Notes under the pieces: model-generated
What the model was told of the DNA's origin: nothing
The model's database searches: none
The model's input: only the letters and a program-made list of their open reading frames with translations
Program-made: the position numbers and the translations under genes
DNA from: Sutcliffiella horikoshii
GTDB taxonomy: Bacteria; Bacillota; Bacilli; Bacillales; Bacillaceae_I
Direction: 5' to 3'
Assembly: GCF_008180725.1 (NCBI RefSeq)
Contig: NZ_VTEV01000006.1
Span: forward strand, 255,717-302,854
Length of the DNA: 47,138 nucleotides
Shown here: piece by piece, positions 43,602 to 47,138 of the stretch
Layout: every line of letters begins with the position of its first letter
Position numbering within the stretch: position 1 is the first letter of the stretch

Positions 43602-44303
43602 TTAGTCCAAGTTTTCAACTTCTGCTTGAATGACACCAGTAAGTGATTTTAGGTCATAATATACATCTGTTGTATAGACGCTTTTCTTCGTGGTGATGAT
43701 ACAATTAAGCACTATATCATCTTTTTCCTCTTTTACTTTAACGCGCTTAATAGCAAGATTCTTGTGGTGAATCTCCTTCATAACCATGGTCAGGTCAATA
43801 TCTTTCTCAATAAAGATTTTTACTTTTATTTCTTTTTCCTTCAATTTCTTGGGTCCAATTTTATCGAAGAGGGAGGGGATAATCTTCACACCCAAAATGA
43901 TGAAAATGACACCGAATGCCCCTTCTATAAAAAATCCTGCTCCGATAGTAATTCCAAGTGCAGCGGATGCTAATACCAATGCAGCTGTTGTCAGCCCTGA
44001 AATAGCCTCGTTGCTTCTCCTTAGGATTACCCCTGCACCAAGAAATCCAATACCGCTAATAACATAGGAAGGAATTCGCCCTGGATCCATAGGTCTTGAG
44101 TATTCCTTTGAATAAAGAAAGGCAGATTCATAGGAAACGATAGTCAATAAGCACGCCATTACTGAGACGATGACACAGGTTTTTAGTCCAAGAGGTTTGC
44201 CCTTCAATTCACGTTCTAACCCTATAATTATTCCAGCAATTGAAGCAAAAATAAGTTTAATAATAAAATCGTATTCATTGATATATTCCATTGAAAATTC
44301 CAT
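43602..44303 (-). CDS. MgtC/SapB-family membrane protein
   Basis: The ATG at 44303 (233 residues) follows CAGGAGGGG on the minus strand; 41 upstream open codons run into the divergent promoter region and are rejected. The N-terminal half has about four helices with MgtC motifs: IIGLERELKGKPLGLKT, DPGRIPSYVISGIGFLGAGVI and GLTTAALVLASAALGITIGAGFF. A soluble C-terminal ACT-like domain (about 150-233) follows. The family is linked to Mg2+ limitation and membrane ATPase regulation; its exact activity is unsettled. The stop lies just before the tRNA-Ala promoter. Confidence 0.92.
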   Translation of the reverse strand: MEFSMEYINEYDFIIKLIFASIAGIIIGLERELKGKPLGLKTCVIVSVMACLLTIVSYESAFLYSKEYSRPMDPGRIPSYVISGIGFLGAGVILRRSNEAISGLTTAALVLASAALGITIGAGFFIEGAFGVIFIILGVKIIPSLFDKIGPKKLKEKEIKVKIFIEKDIDLTMVMKEIHHKNLAIKRVKVKEEKDDIVLNCIITTKKSVYTTDVYYDLKSLTGVIQAEVENLD

Positions 44304-44426
44304 AAGGCCCCTCCTGTAAAAAGTAAAAATATGATATTCTAAAAAAAATATTTGTAGAAAATTATAACAATGTTCTGTAAAATTAGAAAGGTTATTTAAA
44401 AATACTAACAGTGTGGGTGAAGGCAA

Positions 44427-45350
44427 ATGAATAAGTGGTTTAATCCATACGTGGCTCTCGCGGTGGGAGTAGTTTCTGTTTCTACATCTGCCATATTTGT
44501 CAAATTAGCGGATGCCCCTGCTGGAGTGGTGGCCTTCTACCGGTTACTATTCTCCGTGATAATACTACTACCCATATTTTTATATAAATATGTTGGAGAA
44601 TTAAAGGATATTTCGAAGAGGGATTGGCTCTTCTCGGGGTTGGCAGGTGTGTTCCTAGCGTTTCATTTTATTCTATGGTTTGAATCTTTAAATTATACCA
44701 GTGTAGCAAGTTCAACAGTGCTCGTAACCCTCCAACCTTTGTTTGCATTCATTGGAACTTATTTGTTTTTCAAAGAGAGGCTAAGTATTAAAGCTATTGT
44801 AAGTGGATTGATGGCAATAGTAGGGAGTGTCATTATCAGCTGGGGTGATTTCCGGATTAGTGGGATGGCTTTATTTGGGGATATACTCGCTTTGGTGGCT
44901 TGTGCGCTTGTAACGGCTTATTTATTGTTCGGACAGGAGGTCAGAAAAAGACTATCATTGATTACCTATACCTTTATCGTTTATGGTTTCAGCTGTGTTA
45001 CCTTGCTCTTGTATGTACTAGTTTCGGGAGAACCACTTACAGGTTATTCCTCTACTGATTGGTTTTGGTTCATCCTGCTTGCAATTATTCCAACTTTACT
45101 GGGCCATTCTTTCTTCAATTGGGCTGTTAAATACATCAGCACCAATGTTATCTCGATGAGTATTCTATTTGAACCAATCGGTGCAGCAGTTCTCGCTTAT
45201 TTTGTCTTACATGAGATGGTAACTTGGACCCAATTTACAGGAGGTCTGCTTGTGATGCTTAGTGTGGGGTATTTTTTAAAAGATAACCGTAAGAGCAAAC
45301 AAGTAGAATGGATGGTTACGGAAGAAGAAGAGAATCAGAAGTGTATATAA
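44427..45350 (+). CDS. DMT-superfamily permease (EamA type)
   Basis: The 307-residue product has ten helices in two EamA repeats (about 8-140 and 150-288). Typical segments are SAIFVKLADAPAGVVAFYRLL, SSTVLVTLQPLFAFIGTYLFFKERLS and SMSILFEPIGAAVLAYFVLHE. The substrate is unknown. The weak site GTGAAGG lies just before the ATG at 44427. It is divergent from the MgtC-type gene and ends at a 20-bp perfect hairpin. Confidence 0.88.
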   Translation: MNKWFNPYVALAVGVVSVSTSAIFVKLADAPAGVVAFYRLLFSVIILLPIFLYKYVGELKDISKRDWLFSGLAGVFLAFHFILWFESLNYTSVASSTVLVTLQPLFAFIGTYLFFKERLSIKAIVSGLMAIVGSVIISWGDFRISGMALFGDILALVACALVTAYLLFGQEVRKRLSLITYTFIVYGFSCVTLLLYVLVSGEPLTGYSSTDWFWFILLAIIPTLLGHSFFNWAVKYISTNVISMSILFEPIGAAVLAYFVLHEMVTWTQFTGGLLVMLSVGYFLKDNRKSKQVEWMVTEEEENQKCI

Positions 45351-45401
45351 GGATGAGACAATCGGGTACGAAGGGCTATCCCTGAAAATTACCTATAAGT
45401 A

Positions 45402-45444
45402 ATAATAGATAAAAGCCGACAATTTGTCGGCTTTTATCTATTAT
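45402..45444. terminator. bidirectional terminator, 20-bp perfect stem
   Basis: The arms at 45402-45421 and 45425-45444 are perfectly complementary around a 3-nt ATT loop, with core AAAAGCCGACA/TGTCGGCTTTT. It lies between the convergent DMT permease and small membrane protein genes. Confidence 0.9.
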
Positions 45445-45453
45445 ATGTACCAT

Positions 45454-45636
45454 TCATTGGAGTCTCGTGGCCATCATTGCAAAAAAAATGCCAAGTGAAA
45501 GGCTCACTATAAATCCCTCCCCGCGTACCTTTCCTTCCTTATCACTTATACGCAAACCTTCAAAGTATGCAAAAAGTAAAAGGCCTATGGAAGTGAGTAA
45601 TGCTACTAAAAATGCTGCGTATTTTACAAGATCCAT
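45454..45636 (-). CDS. small membrane protein, 60 residues, unknown
   Basis: The ATG at 45636 follows CAGGGGGA on the minus strand; the longer open frame to 45708 lacks a ribosome site. The peptide has two hydrophobic segments (about 5-27 and 43-56) joined by a charged loop RISDKEGKVRGE. No family is recognised. It lies 78 bp beyond the thiT stop, with the thiT terminator between, so it probably has its own promoter. Confidence 0.65.
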   Translation of the reverse strand: MDLVKYAAFLVALLTSIGLLLFAYFEGLRISDKEGKVRGEGFIVSLSLGIFFAMMATRLQ

Positions 45637-45710
45637 ATCTTTTCCCCCTGTTTCATTCATTAGTAGATTGTATGAGAGATTATAGTAGAAAATTCTATTA
45701 ATTTTCACAC

Positions 45711-45737
45711 AAAAAAGCTGACCGATGCGGCCAGCTT
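45711..45737 (-). terminator. thiT terminator
   Basis: On the minus strand AAGCTGGCCG and CGGTCAGCTT pair with one G-U around a CAT loop, followed by six T. It overlaps the thiT stop codon. Confidence 0.88.
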
Positions 45738-46323
45738 AAGAGATAGAATTATTAGTGGTGAATATACGAGGGACTGTTTTAATCAATAGTACCGTTATAA
45801 TAGTTGCAATCACAAAACTTGGTACCATATAGGACCCGTTATAAAGTAAGGAATATAGCCATACCGGTTGCCCTTCTGGTGCTAAATAGTCGAAGTAAAT
45901 GACTCCGGCAGAGTAATGAGCCAAAAATCGTAAAAGGCAACCTAAAAATGCGGCTATGCTTACATATAGTATAAGTTTTTTCAGGTCATCTTTCTTAGCA
46001 GACTTCGAGACTTTGCCCGCAAATACTCCAGCAAAACCAAGAGAGGTAAATGCTACTATATAATCTAGAAAAATTTGAACAGGATCAATCCCCCAAAAGG
46101 TACCTGTTACTATCTGAAGTAGACCGAGTATGAATCCAGATAATATTCCACCTTTTAACCCCCAGCGAAACGCCATGATAAATACCGGGACCATTGAAAT
46201 AGATATTGACCCCCCTTGAGCCCAAATTTTGAGTGACAAAACTCCTGCCAATAAATCAAGTAAATACCCTAGAGCTCCAAATATAGCAATTTCAACGAGA
46301 AACAATGTGTTATTCTTCTTCAT
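45736..46323 (-). CDS. thiT: thiamine ECF-transporter S component ThiT (YuaJ)
   Basis: The ATG at 46323 (195 residues) follows AAGGGGG; the 37 upstream open codons lie inside the riboswitch leader. The protein has six hydrophobic segments and the ThiT signature: N-terminal EIAIFGALGYLLDLL, SISISMVPVFIMAFRWGLKGGILSGFILGLLQI, then SAGVIYFDYLAPEGQPVWLYSLLYNGSYMVPS with thiamine-contacting aromatics. It should bind thiamine and work with a shared ECF energising module encoded elsewhere. A TPP riboswitch with a terminator controls it, which strongly supports the assignment. Confidence 0.95.
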   Translation of the reverse strand: MKKNNTLFLVEIAIFGALGYLLDLLAGVLSLKIWAQGGSISISMVPVFIMAFRWGLKGGILSGFILGLLQIVTGTFWGIDPVQIFLDYIVAFTSLGFAGVFAGKVSKSAKKDDLKKLILYVSIAAFLGCLLRFLAHYSAGVIYFDYLAPEGQPVWLYSLLYNGSYMVPSFVIATIITVLLIKTVPRIFTTNNSIS

Positions 46324-46340
46324 ATAAATCCCCCTTAAAA

Positions 46341-46375
46341 TAAAAAAAGCAATAAAGGAGGCTCCTTTATTGCTT
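46341..46375 (-). terminator. riboswitch expression-platform terminator
   Basis: AAGCAATAAAGGA (minus strand 46375-46363) pairs with TCCTTTATTGCTT (46359-46347), followed by seven T. It sits between the TPP aptamer and thiT and should form when thiamine pyrophosphate is bound. Confidence 0.88.
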
Positions 46376-46398
46376 AAATGAAATAAGTAATAAATCTG

Positions 46399-46483
46399 CC
46401 ACATCCCTACGATAGTACTAACTAACAGGTTCAAAGGGTCAGAACATCATGTTCACTCTCAGCCATTATGGCTCCCCTCGTGG
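46399..46483 (-). promoter_or_regulatory. TPP riboswitch (THI element)
   Basis: The minus strand carries the conserved core in order: P1 strand CCAC, GGGGAGCC, GGCTGAGAG, GACCCTTTGAACCTG, CGTAGGGAT and closing P1 strand GTGG. These match the TPP aptamer consensus. It lies 76 bp upstream of thiT with a terminator between. Confidence 0.93.
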
Positions 46484-46623
46484 AAAAGAATTAAATTGTC
46501 TCCCTTCATCATACACAAACCACAAGAAAACGACAAGTTTCTTCCTTAGTTAGCAATAATAGTAGAGCTATGTTGAGTAAATTCCATTAGTAGAAAGTTA
46601 ATCAAAAATATTTAGAAAAAGTA

Positions 46624-46652
46624 TTGCAATATAGTTGTAGAGGTGGTATATT
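46624..46652 (+). promoter_or_regulatory. rRNA operon promoter P1
   Basis: TTGCAA (46624-46629), a 17-bp spacer and TATATT (46647-46652). It lies about 240 bp before 16S, upstream of a second promoter. Confidence 0.65.
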
Positions 46653-46719
46653 TAATTTCGTCGCTGCGAGGGCAGAGACGAGATGTGAAAATGCTACATC
46701 AAAAAAACAAAAAAACAGC

Positions 46720-46748
46720 TTGACTTTAAAACGACAAGTTGTTATGAT
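46720..46748 (+). promoter_or_regulatory. rRNA operon promoter P2
   Basis: TTGACT (46720-46725), a 17-bp spacer and TATGAT (46743-46748), preceded by an A-rich UP-like stretch (46701-46716). Confidence 0.85.
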
Positions 46749-46755
46749 TAGGAAG

Positions 46756-46798
46756 TCGCTTTTGAGCGAATCTTGTAAGAAAATGATCTTTGAAAACT
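46756..46798 (+). promoter_or_regulatory. rRNA antitermination leader (boxB-like hairpin and boxA)
   Basis: A small hairpin TCGCT-TTTG-AGCGA (46756-46769) is followed by TGATCTTTGAAAACT (46784-46798). The latter matches the boxA of Bacillus rRNA leaders, where Nus factors assemble. Confidence 0.8.
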
Positions 46799-46894
46799 AA
46801 ACAAAACAACAGCGTCATAACGTCGGTTCTACGGAACACGACAAAATGATTTAAGTAATACAAGCTAGCAAATTTTGAGCAAAAGCTCAGACTC

Positions 46895-47138
46895 TTTATT
46901 GGAGAGTTTGATCCTGGCTCAGGACGAACGCTGGCGGCGTGCCTAATACATGCAAGTCGAGCGGACCTTTTAAAAGCTTGCTTTTGAAAGGTCAGCGGCG
47001 GACGGGTGAGTAACACGTGGGCAACCTGCCTGTAAGACTGGGATAACTTCGGGAAACCGGAGCTAATACCGGATAATATAAGGAACCTCCTGGTTCTTTA
47101 TTGAAAGATGGTTTCGGCTATCACTTACAGATGGGCCC
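46895..47138 (+). rRNA. 16S ribosomal RNA, 5' part (cut by window end)
   Basis: The sequence from TTTATTGGAGAGTTTGATCC through GGACGAACGCTGGCGGCGTG is the universal bacterial 16S start, with Bacillaceae-like V1 and V2 regions. About 244 of roughly 1550 nt are present. A TGAGC-AAAA-GCTCA hairpin just upstream (46876-46889) belongs to the leader processing region. Confidence 0.97.

Noticed and set aside
43461-43646. Open frame across the tRNA-Ala gene
   Set aside because: It is the antisense of the tRNA and its promoter, with no coding support.
46726-47016. Open frame antisense to the rRNA leader and 16S
   Set aside because: It is a well-known type of spurious ORF over rRNA.

Overview
The window looks like a low-GC, endospore-forming member of the Bacillaceae. 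Evidence for this is a Bacillus-type 16S rRNA 5' end at the right edge, a CotA-type laccase, an intracellular subtilisin of the Isp type, a lia (cell-envelope stress) operon, a gerA-type germinant receptor operon, AGGAGG-type ribosome binding sites throughout, and many TTG/GTG starts. The species cannot be resolved from what is visible.

Layout. 1-349: a 52-bp tandem repeat and the leader of a metallophosphoesterase gene. 350-2923: membrane-anchored phosphoesterase plus DbpA/YxiN-type RNA helicase. 2974-4368 (minus): a YjiH-type membrane protein. 4538-6670: laccase plus a highly repetitive small protein. 6709-7683 (minus): Isp protease. 7931-11698: liaI-liaH, a terminator, a palindromic repeat, then liaF-liaS-liaR; a second repeat copy follows liaR. 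11978-14895: glutaredoxin, Trm11-like methyltransferase, then (minus) a DMT permease and an amidase lipoprotein. 15234-25574: a Wzx/Wzy-type exopolysaccharide cluster of nine genes (chain-length regulator, degenerate tyrosine kinase, flippase, polymerase, glycosyltransferases, formyltransferase-like/beta-propeller fusion, priming sugar transferase, acyltransferase). SinR-like GTTCTTT boxes precede the first gene and the priming transferase.

25644-43541 looks like a 17.8-kb genomic island. An intact minus-strand tRNA-Ala(GGC) lies at 43470-43541, and a 42-nt perfect copy of its 3' portion lies in the same orientation at 25644-25685, followed by a minus-strand terminator. That is the geometry left by site-specific integration at a tRNA 3' end. 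Between the copies are a complete ger receptor operon (minus), a decayed second gerA-family A subunit and a broken lipoprotein gene, a 2915-residue cell-surface subtilase, a LysR regulator and an RRNPP-like HTH-TPR regulator. No integrase is recognisable.

43602-47138 resumes chromosomal content: MgtC-type protein, DMT permease, a small membrane protein, thiT under a TPP riboswitch, and an rRNA operon start with two tandem promoters and a boxA leader.

The recurring themes are envelope and surface functions (EPS, Lia, amidase, giant surface protease) and spore functions (laccase, Isp, Ger receptor). The most notable items are the tRNA-bounded island with its giant protease, the BY-kinase that has lost its P-loop, the SinR-like operators, and the palindromic repeats bracketing liaFSR.
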